Positions 35,753-46,121 of a stretch of DNA of 64,000 bases are shown here, piece after piece. Position 1 is the stretch's first letter, and the number at the start of each line of letters is the position of its first letter. Under the pieces are notes generated by a model. It did no database searches, was not told the DNA's origin, and saw nothing but the letters and a program-made list of their open reading frames with translations. The position numbers were made by a program, and so were the translations under genes. Source of the stretch: Pseudaquabacterium inlustre. Its GTDB lineage: Bacteria; Pseudomonadota; Gammaproteobacteria; Burkholderiales; Burkholderiaceae_C. The DNA lies in NCBI RefSeq assembly GCF_038066595.1, contig NZ_JBBUTH010000004.1, forward strand, positions 372,001-436,000. Reading direction: 5' to 3'.

Positions 35753-38058
35753 ACCCGCAAGACAACGATTCCAAGCCCTCCGACCTGTCGGGTGCGCCTG
35801 GCGCAGCCGAGGCCGAAGGCGCCGCACCCAAGCCGCGCCGCAAGCGCGCCGTGAAGGCGGCCGACACGGCCACCGAAACGGCGGTGGCTTCGGTCGCAGA
35901 GGCCGCCGAGGCCGCCGCGTCGACCGACGCGCCGGCGCCTGCCGCCAAGCGCACCCGTCGCAAGGCGGCTGCGCCAGCGGCCGAAGCGAGTTCGGCGGAT
36001 GCCGCCGTGCCCGCCGACATGCCTGTGGCCACCCCGGCCACCGAGCCGTCAGCCGACGCTGACGTGGTGGCCGCACCGGCTGCGCGTCCGGCACGCAGCC
36101 GCAAGCGCGTCGCGCCCACCGTGGCGGACGCGGTGGCCGACGCATCGGTGCCCGACGCCGCGGTGTCGGCCGCTCCGTCGGCCGTGGCGGTGGCGCCTGA
36201 GGCGGCGCCCGACGTGTCGCCGGCAGCCGCCGCACAAGCCGGTCGCACCGCCGCGTCGGCCGACGAAGGCGTGACTGGCGAAGGTGGTGACGGTGGCGAA
36301 GATGGCGCCGGCCCGGACGCCGATGGCGAGGCCGGCGACCGCGAAGGCCGTCGCGGCCGTAACCGCAACCGCCGCCGCGGTCGCCGTGGTGAAGGCCGTG
36401 GCGAGGAGGGCGGCGACGCCTCCGCGGCCCCAGGTGGCCAGGGCGCGGCCTCGAACGAGGAATACACCGTCGTCACCGTGCAGCCCGGCGCCAGCGACGA
36501 CGACGGCGATGACGACGACGCGCCGATGGTGGTGCCGCCCGAGGCCGCCGTGGTCGGCGACGAGGGCTCGCGCACCGTGGGCCTGGACGTGGGCGAGGCT
36601 TTTGCCGACGTGCTGTCGGGCGCCTACGACGAAGCCGCGGGCGAGGCCCCGCCGCCGCCCGACGCCGACAAGCGCGTGCTGGCCGCTGACCCTGATGCGC
36701 CCAAGCTGCACAAGGTGCTGGCCCAGGCCGGCATCGGCTCGCGCCGTGACATGGAGCAGCTGATCGCCGACGGCAAGGTGCAGGTCAATGGCCAGGTGGC
36801 GCACACCGGCCAGCGCATCTCGTTCGGCGACCGCATCAGCGTGGCCGGCCGGCAGATCAAGGTGCGCATCGCGCCGCTGCCCGCCCGCGTGCTGGCCTAT
36901 CACAAGCCGGTGGGCGAGGTCGTCACGCACGACGACCCGCAACACCGCCCCACCGTGTTCCGCCGCCTGCCGCGCCTGCCGCAGGGCAAGTGGCAGTCGG
37001 TGGGCCGGCTGGACATCAACACCGAGGGTCTGCTGCTGTTCACCAACAGCGGCGAGCTGGCCAACCAGCTGATGCACCCGCGCTTCGGCGTGGAGCGTGA
37101 GTACGCCGTGCGCGTGCTGGGCTCGCTGGATGCCGAGGGGCGCCAGAAGCTGCTGGACGGCGTGGAGATCGACGGCCAGCGCGCGCAGTTCAAGTCCATC
37201 GAGGACGGCGGCGGCGAGGGTGTGAACCACTGGTACCGCGTGGTCATCAACGAGGGCCGCAACCGCGAGGTGCGCAAGCTCTTCGACAAGGTGGGCCTGG
37301 CGGTCAGCCGCCTGATCCGCATCCGCTACGGCTGCGTGGTGCTGCCGCGCGGCTTGAAGCGTGGCGTGCACGTGGCGCTGAACCCGGCCGAGGTGGCCGA
37401 ACTGCGCCGCGCCGCCGGTGGCCGTGAGCAGCCGCGCGGTGAGCGTGGCGAGCGCGGTGAACGTGGCGAGCGTGCCGAGCGCGACGGCGGTGGCCAGCGC
37501 GGCAAGCAGCGTGGCAACGGGCGTGGCCAGAACCGGGCTGAGCGTGGCGAGCGCGGTGAGCGCGACGAGCGCAACGACCGTCCGCCGCAGGAGCGCGGGC
37601 CGAAGGAGGGCCGCGGTCCGAAGCAGGGCGGCTCGAACGAGCGCCGTGACCGTGGCGAGCGCGCCGAACGGGGCGACCGTGGTGAGCGTGCCGAGCGCCC
37701 GCCGCGCGACCGCGACGACGAGTTCGCGCGCATCCCGAACCCGCTGATCCAGACCTTCGACAAGCGCGCCATCCGCGAGGCCAACCGGCAGCCGCGCCGC
37801 GAGTACTCGGACGACGGCCCGATCCCGAACCCGCTGGAGCAGACCTACGACAAGCGTGGGGTGCAGAAGCAGAACCCGTTCGGCCGCAAGGGCAAGGGCG
37901 GTGGCAGCGGCGGCGGTGGCGGCGGCGGTGGCCAGCCCGATCCGATGAAGACCTCGGTGGGCTACATCGGTGCCGACGCCTTCGTGCGCAAGTTCCAGAA
38001 CGACAACCGCGGTGGTGGCGGCGGCGGTGGTGGCAACCGCAAGCGCGGCCGCCGCTGA
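35749..38058 (+). CDS. rluB: 23S rRNA pseudouridine synthase RluB with long low-complexity arms
   Basis: The enzyme core occupies about residues 315-555 of 769. It comprises an S4 domain PKLHKVLAQAGIGSRRDMEQLIADGKVQVNGQ, catalytic SVGRLDINTEGLLLFTNSG (D422), and YRVVINEGRNREVRKLFDKVGLAVSRLIRIRYG. It should make pseudouridine 2605 in helix 89 of 23S rRNA. The N-terminal ~310 residues are Ala/Pro/Lys then Gly/Asp/Arg-rich (RRGRNRNRRRGRRGEGRG). The C-terminal ~200 residues are RGE/RAE repeats, two IPNPLxQTxDKR copies and poly-Gly ending in KRGRR. The arms look RNA-binding and disordered. The start is set by the ATGA overlap with scpB. Confidence 0.93.
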   Translation: MNPQDNDSKPSDLSGAPGAAEAEGAAPKPRRKRAVKAADTATETAVASVAEAAEAAASTDAPAPAAKRTRRKAAAPAAEASSADAAVPADMPVATPATEPSADADVVAAPAARPARSRKRVAPTVADAVADASVPDAAVSAAPSAVAVAPEAAPDVSPAAAAQAGRTAASADEGVTGEGGDGGEDGAGPDADGEAGDREGRRGRNRNRRRGRRGEGRGEEGGDASAAPGGQGAASNEEYTVVTVQPGASDDDGDDDDAPMVVPPEAAVVGDEGSRTVGLDVGEAFADVLSGAYDEAAGEAPPPPDADKRVLAADPDAPKLHKVLAQAGIGSRRDMEQLIADGKVQVNGQVAHTGQRISFGDRISVAGRQIKVRIAPLPARVLAYHKPVGEVVTHDDPQHRPTVFRRLPRLPQGKWQSVGRLDINTEGLLLFTNSGELANQLMHPRFGVEREYAVRVLGSLDAEGRQKLLDGVEIDGQRAQFKSIEDGGGEGVNHWYRVVINEGRNREVRKLFDKVGLAVSRLIRIRYGCVVLPRGLKRGVHVALNPAEVAELRRAAGGREQPRGERGERGERGERAERDGGGQRGKQRGNGRGQNRAERGERGERDERNDRPPQERGPKEGRGPKQGGSNERRDRGERAERGDRGERAERPPRDRDDEFARIPNPLIQTFDKRAIREANRQPRREYSDDGPIPNPLEQTYDKRGVQKQNPFGRKGKGGGSGGGGGGGGQPDPMKTSVGYIGADAFVRKFQNDNRGGGGGGGGNRKRGRR

Positions 38059-38082
38059 CCCGGATTCATCACGCACTCGCGC

Positions 38083-38088
38083 TAGAAT
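38083..38088 (+). promoter_or_regulatory. Candidate -10 element of ndk
   Basis: TAGAAT lies 40 bases before the ndk ATG in the gap after rluB. No consensus -35 is visible at 16-18 bases. This would let ndk and the downstream array be transcribed independently of scpB-rluB. Confidence 0.4.
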
Positions 38089-38127
38089 GCGCGGTTAACC
38101 CTTAAGTCCTTGATTCAGGAGCAATTT

Positions 38128-38556
38128 ATGGCCATCGAACGCACCCTCTCGATCATCAAGCCCGACGCCGTGGCCAAGAACGTCATCGGCCAGATCTACG
38201 CCCGCTTCGAAGCCGCCGGCCTGAAGGTCGTGGCCGCCAAGATGGTGCACCTGTCGCGCGGCGAAGCCGAGCAGTTCTACGCCGTGCACAAGGCCCGTCC
38301 GTTCTTCAAGGACCTGGTCGACTTCATGGTCTCCGGCCCGGTGATGATCCAGGCCCTGGAAGGCGAGAACGCCATCGCCAAGAACCGTGAACTGATGGGC
38401 GCCACCGACCCGAAGAAGGCCGACAAGGGCACCATCCGCGCCGACTTCGCCGACTCGATCGACGCCAACGCCGTGCACGGCTCGGACGCCCCGGAAACCG
38501 CCGCCGTCGAAGTGGCGTTCTTCTTCCCCGGCATGAACGTGTACGCCGGCCGCTGA
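38128..38556 (+). CDS. ndk: Nucleoside diphosphate kinase
   Basis: The 142-residue enzyme starts MAIERTLSIIKPDAVAKNVIGQI, with AGGAG six bases upstream. The catalytic histidine is H117 in DANAVHGSDAPETA. It transfers the gamma-phosphate of ATP to NDPs, balancing nucleotide pools. Length and motifs are complete. An in-frame ATG six codons earlier precedes the ribosome-binding site and is not the start. Confidence 0.98.
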   Translation: MAIERTLSIIKPDAVAKNVIGQIYARFEAAGLKVVAAKMVHLSRGEAEQFYAVHKARPFFKDLVDFMVSGPVMIQALEGENAIAKNRELMGATDPKKADKGTIRADFADSIDANAVHGSDAPETAAVEVAFFFPGMNVYAGR

Positions 38557-38595
38557 TCTTTTTCTGCGGTCTATCCAGCTGAACGGCGGCCCGCC

Positions 38596-39741
38596 GTGGT
38601 GAACCTTCTCGACTTCGATCTCGACGCGCTGACGGCGTGGTGCGAGACGCTGGGCGAGAAGCGCTTCCGCGCGGTGCAACTGTTCCGCTGGATCCATCAG
38701 AAGGGCGCGCGCGATTTCGACCAGATGAGTGATCTGGCCAAGTCGCTGCGCGCCAAGCTGCAGGGCGTGGCCGAGATCCGGCCGTTGCCCATTGCCAGCG
38801 AGCAGGCGTCGGCCGACGGCACGATCAAGTGGCTGTTCGACGTCGGCGCCGGCAACGCCGTCGAGGCGGTGTTCATCCCCGAGGACGACCGCGGCACGCT
38901 GTGCATCAGCTCGCAGGCCGGTTGTGCCGTGGGCTGCCGCTTCTGCTCCACCGGCCACCAGGGCTTCAGTCGCAATCTCACCACCGGTGAGATCCTGGCC
39001 CAGCTGTGGCAGGCGGAACATCATTTGCGCCAGCGGCTGAGCGTGCCCGCCGGCGAGCGCGTCATCACCAATGTGGTGATGATGGGCATGGGCGAGCCGC
39101 TGCAGAACTACGCGGCGCTGGTGCCCGCGCTGAAGGTCATGCTCGACGACCACGGCTACGGCCTGTCGCGTCGCCGGGTCACCGTGTCCACCTCGGGCGT
39201 GGTGCCGATGATCGAGCGCCTGAAGGCCGATGTGCCGGTGGCGCTGGCCGTCTCGCTGCACGCGCCCGACGACGCGCTGCGCGACCAACTGGTGCCGCTG
39301 AACCGCAAGTACCCGCTGCGCGAGCTGTTCGAGGCCTGCGCCAGCTACCTCGAGGCCGCGCCGCGCGACTTCATCACCTTCGAGTACTGCATGCTCGACG
39401 GCGTGAACGATTCGCCCGAGCAGGCGCGCCAGCTGATCGCGCTGGTTCAAGGCAAGGCGGGCGCGCCGCGCGTGCCGTGCAAGCTCAACCTCATTCCGTT
39501 CAATCCCTTCCCGGCCTCGGGGCTGCACCGCTCGCCGCGTGAGCGCGTGCTGGCCTTCGCCCAGGTGCTGCAGGACGCCGGCATCGTGACCACCATCCGC
39601 AAGACCCGGGGCGACGACATTGCCGCCGCCTGTGGCCAGCTGGCCGGCGAGGTGCAGGACCGCACCCGTGCTGCCGAGCGCCTGACCCGGCCCGAGGTGA
39701 AGGTGGTGCGCGTGCATCCGGCCGGGCCCTCGGCCGCATGA
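38596..39741 (+). CDS. rlmN: Dual-specificity 23S rRNA/tRNA adenine-C2 methyltransferase
   Basis: The 381-residue radical-SAM enzyme methylates C2 of A2503 in 23S rRNA and A37 of some tRNAs. Cluster ligands are C110, C114 and C117 in CAVGCRFC. The conserved pair used in methyl transfer is C103 and C346 (AAACGQLAGEV). The start is one of two adjacent GTG codons (38596 or 38599), both without a strong ribosome-binding site. The stop overlaps the pilW start by four bases. Confidence 0.96.
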   Translation: MVNLLDFDLDALTAWCETLGEKRFRAVQLFRWIHQKGARDFDQMSDLAKSLRAKLQGVAEIRPLPIASEQASADGTIKWLFDVGAGNAVEAVFIPEDDRGTLCISSQAGCAVGCRFCSTGHQGFSRNLTTGEILAQLWQAEHHLRQRLSVPAGERVITNVVMMGMGEPLQNYAALVPALKVMLDDHGYGLSRRRVTVSTSGVVPMIERLKADVPVALAVSLHAPDDALRDQLVPLNRKYPLRELFEACASYLEAAPRDFITFEYCMLDGVNDSPEQARQLIALVQGKAGAPRVPCKLNLIPFNPFPASGLHRSPRERVLAFAQVLQDAGIVTTIRKTRGDDIAAACGQLAGEVQDRTRAAERLTRPEVKVVRVHPAGPSAA

Positions 39742-40562
39742 TGCGCCGCTTGATGCGTTGCCTGACGCGCCGCGGATCGCCGCTTGCCGTGCTGGCGGCC
39801 CTGCTGCTGGGCGGCTGCGCTGGCGGGCCGCAGAGCCTGCCGGCCGACGAGCCGCGCGCCATCGCCACCGCCTCCGACCAGACTGACCTGGATCGCCGCG
39901 CCCGCGTGCGCCTGGAACTGGCCGGCGCGTACTTCTCGCGCGGCCAGCTCGACACGGCGCTCGACGAGGTCAAGCAGGCGCTGGCGATCAACCCGCAGTC
40001 GGCCGACGCCTATGGCCTGCGCGCGCTGATCTACGCCGCGATGGCCGAGGACCGCCTGGCCGAGGACAGCTACCGCCGCGCGCTGCAGATCAGCCCGCGC
40101 GACGGCAACCTGCTGCACAACCAGGGCTGGTTCTACTGCGAGCGCAAGCGCTTCGGCGAGGCCCAGGTGCGCTTTGCCGAGGCGCTGGCCCAGCCGCAGT
40201 ACCGCGATCCCGGCCGCACCCAGCTGGCACGTGGCATCTGCTACGGCCGCGAGGCCAAATGGCTGGAGGCCGAAGGCGCGCTGATGCGTGCCTACGAGCT
40301 CGACCCCGCCAACCCCGGCGTGGGCATCAACCTGGCCGAGGTGCTGTACCGCCGTGGCGACCTGGAGCGCGCGCGCTTCTACATCGGCCGGCTCAACGAC
40401 AACCCGGCCACGGCCAATGCGCAGACGCTGTGGCTGGCCGCGCGCATCGAGCACAAGGCTGGCCGCGAGCAGCCGGCGCGCCGTCTGGGCGACCAGCTGC
40501 GCTCGCGTTACCCGCAATCGCCCGAGGCCGCGCTGTTCGAGCGCGGGCAGTTCGATGACTGA
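39738..40562 (+). CDS. pilW: Type IV pilus biogenesis/stability lipoprotein PilW (PilF)
   Basis: The 274-residue protein has a lipoprotein signal with lipobox LLGGC (C27), then TPR repeats: ARVRLELAGAYFSRGQLDTALDEVKQALAINPQSADAYGLRALIYAAM, EDSYRRALQISPRDGNLLHNQGWFYCERKRFGEAQVRFAEAL and others. PilF/PilW guides PilQ secretin assembly in the outer membrane, so the organism probably makes type IV pili. It is coupled to rlmN and overlaps the next gene by eight bases. Confidence 0.94.
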   Translation: MMRRLMRCLTRRGSPLAVLAALLLGGCAGGPQSLPADEPRAIATASDQTDLDRRARVRLELAGAYFSRGQLDTALDEVKQALAINPQSADAYGLRALIYAAMAEDRLAEDSYRRALQISPRDGNLLHNQGWFYCERKRFGEAQVRFAEALAQPQYRDPGRTQLARGICYGREAKWLEAEGALMRAYELDPANPGVGINLAEVLYRRGDLERARFYIGRLNDNPATANAQTLWLAARIEHKAGREQPARRLGDQLRSRYPQSPEAALFERGQFDD

Positions 40563-41472
40563 TGTTTCCGCCACGCCGGCTGCGGCGTCTTCCGGTCCGG
40601 TGGATGCGGCTGCCGCCGGCGCGCTGCTGCGCCAGCTGCGCGAGGCCCAGGGCCTGCACATCGCGGCGCTGGCCGCGGCCATCAAGGTCACGCCGGCCAA
40701 GCTGGAGGCGCTGGAGAGCGGCCGCCTGGGCGAACTGCCCGACCTGACCTTTGCCCGTGCGCTGGCCCAGACCGTGTGCCGCGCGCTCAAGACCGATGCG
40801 GCCCCGGTGCTGGCACGCATGCCCGGCGCGGTGGCCAGTCGCCTGGAGCGTGTGGACGAGGGCCTGAACACCCCGATGCCCGAGCGTGGCCATGGCCTGG
40901 CCTGGGGCGGCTGGACCTCGGTGTCCGAGTGGGCGCCGTGGCGCCGGCCGGTGCCCTGGCTGGCCCTGCTGCTGCTGCTGGCGGCCGCCGCCTTCGTGCT
41001 GGTGCCGCGTCATGCGCGCGACGACACCGCCGCCGCGCCGGCCGAGGCGGGGGCCTCCGCGGTGCTGGCCGTGGCGACGGGCGCCGCGTCGGCCGTGCTC
41101 GCGGCCAGCGAAGCCCTGGCGCCTGTGCCGGCTGCATCGGCCATATCGGCGGCTGCGGCGGCATCGGCTCAGCCTGTGCCGGCGGCCATGCCCGCATCCG
41201 CAGCGCCGGCTGCCGTCGCACAGACCGCGACGCCGGCCACCGGCCTGCAACTGCGTGCGCTGCAGGACACCTGGGTGCAGGTGATTGACGCGCAGGGCCG
41301 CGTGCTGGCCGCGCGCACCTTCACCGCGGGCGAGACGGTGTCATTCGACGCCGCGCCGCCGCTGAAGCTGAAAATCGGCAACGTGGCCGGCACCGAGCTG
41401 CAGTTCCAGGGCCAGGCGGTCGACCTGTCGCGTTTCCGGCGCGACAACGTGGCCACGCTGTCGCTGCCCTGA
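40555..41472 (+). CDS. rodZ: RodZ-like helix-turn-helix membrane protein
   Basis: The 305-residue protein has a cytoplasmic HTH_25 domain at about residues 20-85 (GALLRQLREAQGLHIAALAAAIKVTPAKLEALESGRLGEL). A single membrane helix covers about 134-150 (WLALLLLLAAAAFVLV), followed by an Ala/Ser-rich periplasmic linker. The C-terminal DUF4115 domain runs from about 227 (LQLRALQDTWVQVIDAQGRVLAARTFTAGETVSF). This is the RodZ architecture that ties MreB to the elongasome. The position pilW-rodZ-ispG-hisS matches other betaproteobacteria. The start overlaps the pilW end. Confidence 0.92.
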   Translation: MTDVSATPAAASSGPVDAAAAGALLRQLREAQGLHIAALAAAIKVTPAKLEALESGRLGELPDLTFARALAQTVCRALKTDAAPVLARMPGAVASRLERVDEGLNTPMPERGHGLAWGGWTSVSEWAPWRRPVPWLALLLLLAAAAFVLVPRHARDDTAAAPAEAGASAVLAVATGAASAVLAASEALAPVPAASAISAAAAASAQPVPAAMPASAAPAAVAQTATPATGLQLRALQDTWVQVIDAQGRVLAARTFTAGETVSFDAAPPLKLKIGNVAGTELQFQGQAVDLSRFRRDNVATLSLP

Positions 41473-41541
41473 GCCCGGCCCGCGCGCCGTTTTCATCCAT
41501 CGCCGTCGCCACCGTGTGCGTCGCCTGACCCGATTCCTGCC

Positions 41542-42822
41542 ATGAGCCTCGACGACGTCTTCAAGCAGCCCCTGGTGGCCCCTGCCAGCCCGGCGCCGCG
41601 CCGCAGCCGCCAGGCCCGCGTGGTGTGGGGCAGCCGCGTGGTCACCATCGGTGGCGATGCGCCGGTGCGTGTGCAGTCGATGACCAACACCGACACGGTG
41701 GACGTCATCGAGACCGCCATCCAGGTGAAAGAACTGGCCCAGGCCGGCAGCGAGCTGGTGCGCATCACGGTCAACACGCCCGAGGCGGCTCAGGCCGTGC
41801 CGCACATCCGCGAGCAGCTCGACCGCATGGGCATCGACGTGCCGCTGGTGGGCGACTTCCACTACAACGGCCACACGCTGCTGACCGACTACCCGGCCTG
41901 CGCCCAGGCGCTCAGCAAGTACCGCATCAACCCCGGCAACGTGGGCAAGGGCGACAAGCGCGACCGCCAGTTCGCCGCGATGATCGAGGCCGCCGTCAGG
42001 TACGACAAGGCGGTGCGCATCGGCGTCAACTGGGGCAGCCTCGACCAGGAACTGCTGGCCGCGATGTACGACGCCAACGCCCAGCGCGCCGAGCCCTGGG
42101 ATGCGCAGCAGGTGATGTACCAGGCGCTGATCCAGTCGGCGCTGCAGTCGGCCGACTGGGCGGTGGAGCTGGGCCTGCGGCCCGAGCAGGCCATCATCAG
42201 CTGCAAAGTCAGCGGCGTGCAGGACCTGGTCAGCGTCTACCAGGCGCTGGCCCAGCGCTGCGACTATCCGCTGCACCTGGGTCTCACCGAGGCCGGCATG
42301 GCCACCAAGGGCACGGTGGCCTCCAGCGTGGCGCTGGGCCTGCTGCTGCAGCAGGGCATCGGCGACACCATCCGCGTCAGCCTCACGCCCCAGCCGGGCG
42401 AGAGCCGGACGCAGGAGGTGGTGGTGGCACTCGAGATCCTGCAGGCCCTGGGCCTGCGCCGCTTCGTGCCCAGCGTCACCGCCTGCCCGGGCTGCGGCCG
42501 CACCACCAGCACCACCTTCCAGGAACTGGCCAAGCAGATCGACGACTTCCTGCGCGCGCAGATGCCGGTGTGGAAGGCGCAGTACCCCGGCGTCGAGAAC
42601 CTCAAGGTGGCGGTGATGGGCTGCATCGTCAACGGCCCCGGCGAGAGCAAGCATGCCGACATCGGCATCAGCCTGCCCGGCACCGGCGAGGCCCCGGCCG
42701 CGCCGGTGTTCATCGACGGCGCCAAGGCCATGACGCTGCGCGGCGAAGGCATCGCGCAGGAGTTCCATCGCATCGTCGAGCAGTACATCGAGCGCCGCTT
42801 CGGCGCCTCGGCCGGCGCCTGA
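41542..42822 (+). CDS. ispG: 4-hydroxy-3-methylbut-2-en-1-yl diphosphate synthase
   Basis: The 426-residue GcpE enzyme carries out the penultimate step of the MEP isoprenoid pathway. The TIM-barrel part begins VQSMTNTDTVDVIETAIQVKELAQAGSELVRITVNT. The 4Fe-4S ligands are C315 and C318 in ACPGCGRT and C361 in MGCIVNGPGESKHADIGISLPG. Length is normal. It is separated from hisS by 45 bp in a conserved order. Confidence 0.97.
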   Translation: MSLDDVFKQPLVAPASPAPRRSRQARVVWGSRVVTIGGDAPVRVQSMTNTDTVDVIETAIQVKELAQAGSELVRITVNTPEAAQAVPHIREQLDRMGIDVPLVGDFHYNGHTLLTDYPACAQALSKYRINPGNVGKGDKRDRQFAAMIEAAVRYDKAVRIGVNWGSLDQELLAAMYDANAQRAEPWDAQQVMYQALIQSALQSADWAVELGLRPEQAIISCKVSGVQDLVSVYQALAQRCDYPLHLGLTEAGMATKGTVASSVALGLLLQQGIGDTIRVSLTPQPGESRTQEVVVALEILQALGLRRFVPSVTACPGCGRTTSTTFQELAKQIDDFLRAQMPVWKAQYPGVENLKVAVMGCIVNGPGESKHADIGISLPGTGEAPAAPVFIDGAKAMTLRGEGIAQEFHRIVEQYIERRFGASAGA

Positions 42823-42867
42823 GTCGGCTGGCTGCGCCCACCTTTCCCGATACCCTTTCGAGTTGTC

Positions 42868-44223
<1,356 letters not shown>

Positions 44224-44234
44224 TCCCGGGCTTC

Positions 44235-44255
44235 GGGCCCGCGTCGCGCGGGCCC
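44235..44255 (+). terminator. GC hairpin after hisS
   Basis: GGGCCCGCG (44235-44243), loop TCG, CGCGGGCCC (44247-44255), directly after the hisS stop. There is no T tract, so this may be a partial terminator or a 3'-end stabiliser. Confidence 0.5.
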
Positions 44256-44304
44256 GCCCTCATCCGCCCGCGCTGGCGGAACACCTCCGAGAACACCACG
44301 CCCC

Positions 44305-44985
44305 ATGGCCACCGCACTCGACCTGCAGGAGCAGGAACAACTCGACGAACTCAAGGCCTTCTGGAAGAAGTACGGCAACCCGATCACCTGGCTGATCACG
44401 GTGGTGCTGATGGCCTTCGCTGCCTGGAACGGCTGGAACTGGTACCAGCGCGACCAGGGCGCCAAGGCCGCCGCGATGTTCGATGCCCTCGACCAGGCGG
44501 CCGTGGCCGGTGACGCCGACAAGGCCGGCCGCGTCTTCAACGACCTGAAGGAGCGCTACCCGCGCACCGTGATGGCGCAGCAGGGCGGCCTGCTGGCGGC
44601 CAAGCTGCAGGCCGAGAAGGGCCAGACCGACGCCGCCAAGGCCACGCTGGGCTGGGTGGCCGAGAACGGCAGCGAGGACGAGTACCGCGCCATCGCCGGG
44701 CTGGCCCTGGCCGGCGTGCTGCTGGACGCCAAGCAACCCGACGTCGCGCTGAAGGCACTGGACGCCGTGAAGGCGCCCACCTTCGCCGGCCTGGTGGCCG
44801 ACCGCCGTGGTGATGCGCTGCTGGCGCTGAACAAGCCCGCCGAGGCCAAGGCCGCCTACCAGGCGGCCTGGAAGGCGATCGACGAGAAGATCGACTACCG
44901 CCGCCTGGTCGAGGCCAAGCTCACCGCGCTGGGCGCCGCCCCCGTGGCCCCGGCTGCCGACGCCGCTTCCGGAGCCGCCAAGTGA
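44305..44985 (+). CDS. yfgM: YfgM-like TPR membrane protein (SecYEG-ancillary family)
   Basis: The 226-residue protein has a short cytoplasmic start (DLQEQEQLDELKAFWKKYGNPI), one membrane helix at about residues 27-45 (TWLITVVLMAFAAWNGWNW), then periplasmic TPR-like helices (AGRVFNDLKERYPRTVMAQQGGLLAAKLQAEKGQTDAAKATLGWV). This is the YfgM architecture (a SecYEG-associated chaperone partner of PpiD in E. coli). The hisS-yfgM-bamB-der order supports the call. The stop overlaps the bamB start. Confidence 0.93.
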   Translation: MATALDLQEQEQLDELKAFWKKYGNPITWLITVVLMAFAAWNGWNWYQRDQGAKAAAMFDALDQAAVAGDADKAGRVFNDLKERYPRTVMAQQGGLLAAKLQAEKGQTDAAKATLGWVAENGSEDEYRAIAGLALAGVLLDAKQPDVALKALDAVKAPTFAGLVADRRGDALLALNKPAEAKAAYQAAWKAIDEKIDYRRLVEAKLTALGAAPVAPAADAASGAAK

Positions 44986-46103
44986 TGCGCCGCCTCCACC
45001 TCCTCGCCGCCCCGCTGGCCTGCGTGGCCGCGCTGCTGGCCGGCTGTGCGGCCGACAAGCCCAAGCCCGCCGCGCTGGACGCCGTGGCGCCGCAGATCGC
45101 CGGCCGCCAGGTGTGGCAGGCGCGGCTGGATTCGGTGCAGTTCCCGCTGGGCGTGGTGGTGCGCAACGGCCAGTTCATCGTGGCCGGCACCGACGGCACC
45201 GTGCTGGCGCTCGACGCCGCCAGCGGCCGCGAGGCCTGGCGCGGCTCGGCCGGCAACAAGATTTCGGCCGGCGTGGGCAGCGATGGCCGCCACGCGGCGG
45301 TCGTCACGCGCGACAACGAGCTGGTGGTGCTCGACCAGGGCGCCAAGGGCTGGAGCAAGGCCCTGGCTTCGCGCGTCGTCACCGCGCCGCTGGTGGCCGG
45401 TGGCCGCGTGTTCGTGATGGGCGTCGACCGCGTGGTGCACGCCTTCGACCTGCAGGACGGCGCCCGGCTCTGGTCGGCCACGCGTCCGGGCGAGGCGCTG
45501 ACGCTGGCCCAGCCCGGCCTGCTGACGGCCTACAAGGACACCCTGGTGGCCGGCATCGGCGCGGTGCTGGTCGGCATCGATCCCACCAAGGGCAGCGTGC
45601 GCTGGGAGCTGCCGCTCACCTCGCCGCGCGGTACCAACGAGGTCGAACGCCTGAACGACCTGCTGGGGCCGGTGGTGCGCGTCGGTGACGTGGTGTGCGC
45701 CCGTGCCTTCCAGACCGCCGTGGGCTGCGCCGACCTGGCCAAGCGCAGCGTGCGCTGGAGCCGCAATGCCGGCGGCCTGAATGCCGTGGGCGGCGACGCC
45801 GAGTTCGTGTTCGGTGCCGACGGCTCCGACCGCATCAGCGCCTGGCGCGCCGCCAACGGCGACCTGGCCTGGACCAACGAGCGGCTGCTCTACCGCAGCC
45901 TCAGCGCGCCGCTGTCCACCGGCAATGCGGTGATCTTCGGCGACCTGGAAGGCCAGGTGCACTTCCTGTCGCGCGCCGAAGGCAAGCTGGTGCTGCGCCT
46001 GCCCACCGACGGTTCGCCGGTGGTGGCAGCGCCGGCGCTGGCGGGCAACACCGTGCTGGTGGTCACCCGCAACGGCGGCCTCTTCGCCTTCCGTCCCGAG
46101 TAA
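44985..46103 (+). CDS. bamB: Outer membrane assembly lipoprotein BamB
   Basis: The 372-residue lipoprotein has lipobox LLAGC (C21) and repeated PQQ-type propeller blades such as GTVLALDAASGREAWRG, DRVVHAFDLQDGARLWSA, GSVRWELPL and LEGQVHFLSRAEGKLVL. BamB is a non-essential scaffold of the BAM complex; bamD is also in this window. I use the ATG at 44985, whose first base is the last base of the yfgM stop. A GTG immediately before it (44982) would add one residue. Confidence 0.96.
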   Translation: MRRLHLLAAPLACVAALLAGCAADKPKPAALDAVAPQIAGRQVWQARLDSVQFPLGVVVRNGQFIVAGTDGTVLALDAASGREAWRGSAGNKISAGVGSDGRHAAVVTRDNELVVLDQGAKGWSKALASRVVTAPLVAGGRVFVMGVDRVVHAFDLQDGARLWSATRPGEALTLAQPGLLTAYKDTLVAGIGAVLVGIDPTKGSVRWELPLTSPRGTNEVERLNDLLGPVVRVGDVVCARAFQTAVGCADLAKRSVRWSRNAGGLNAVGGDAEFVFGADGSDRISAWRAANGDLAWTNERLLYRSLSAPLSTGNAVIFGDLEGQVHFLSRAEGKLVLRLPTDGSPVVAAPALAGNTVLVVTRNGGLFAFRPE

Positions 46104-46121
46104 AACAACAACAAGGTCCCG

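Noticed and set aside
37433..37700. RGE-encoding repeats in rluB as a CRISPR-like or satellite array
   Set aside because: Units are irregular in length with no constant spacers, and they translate in frame as a basic low-complexity tail.
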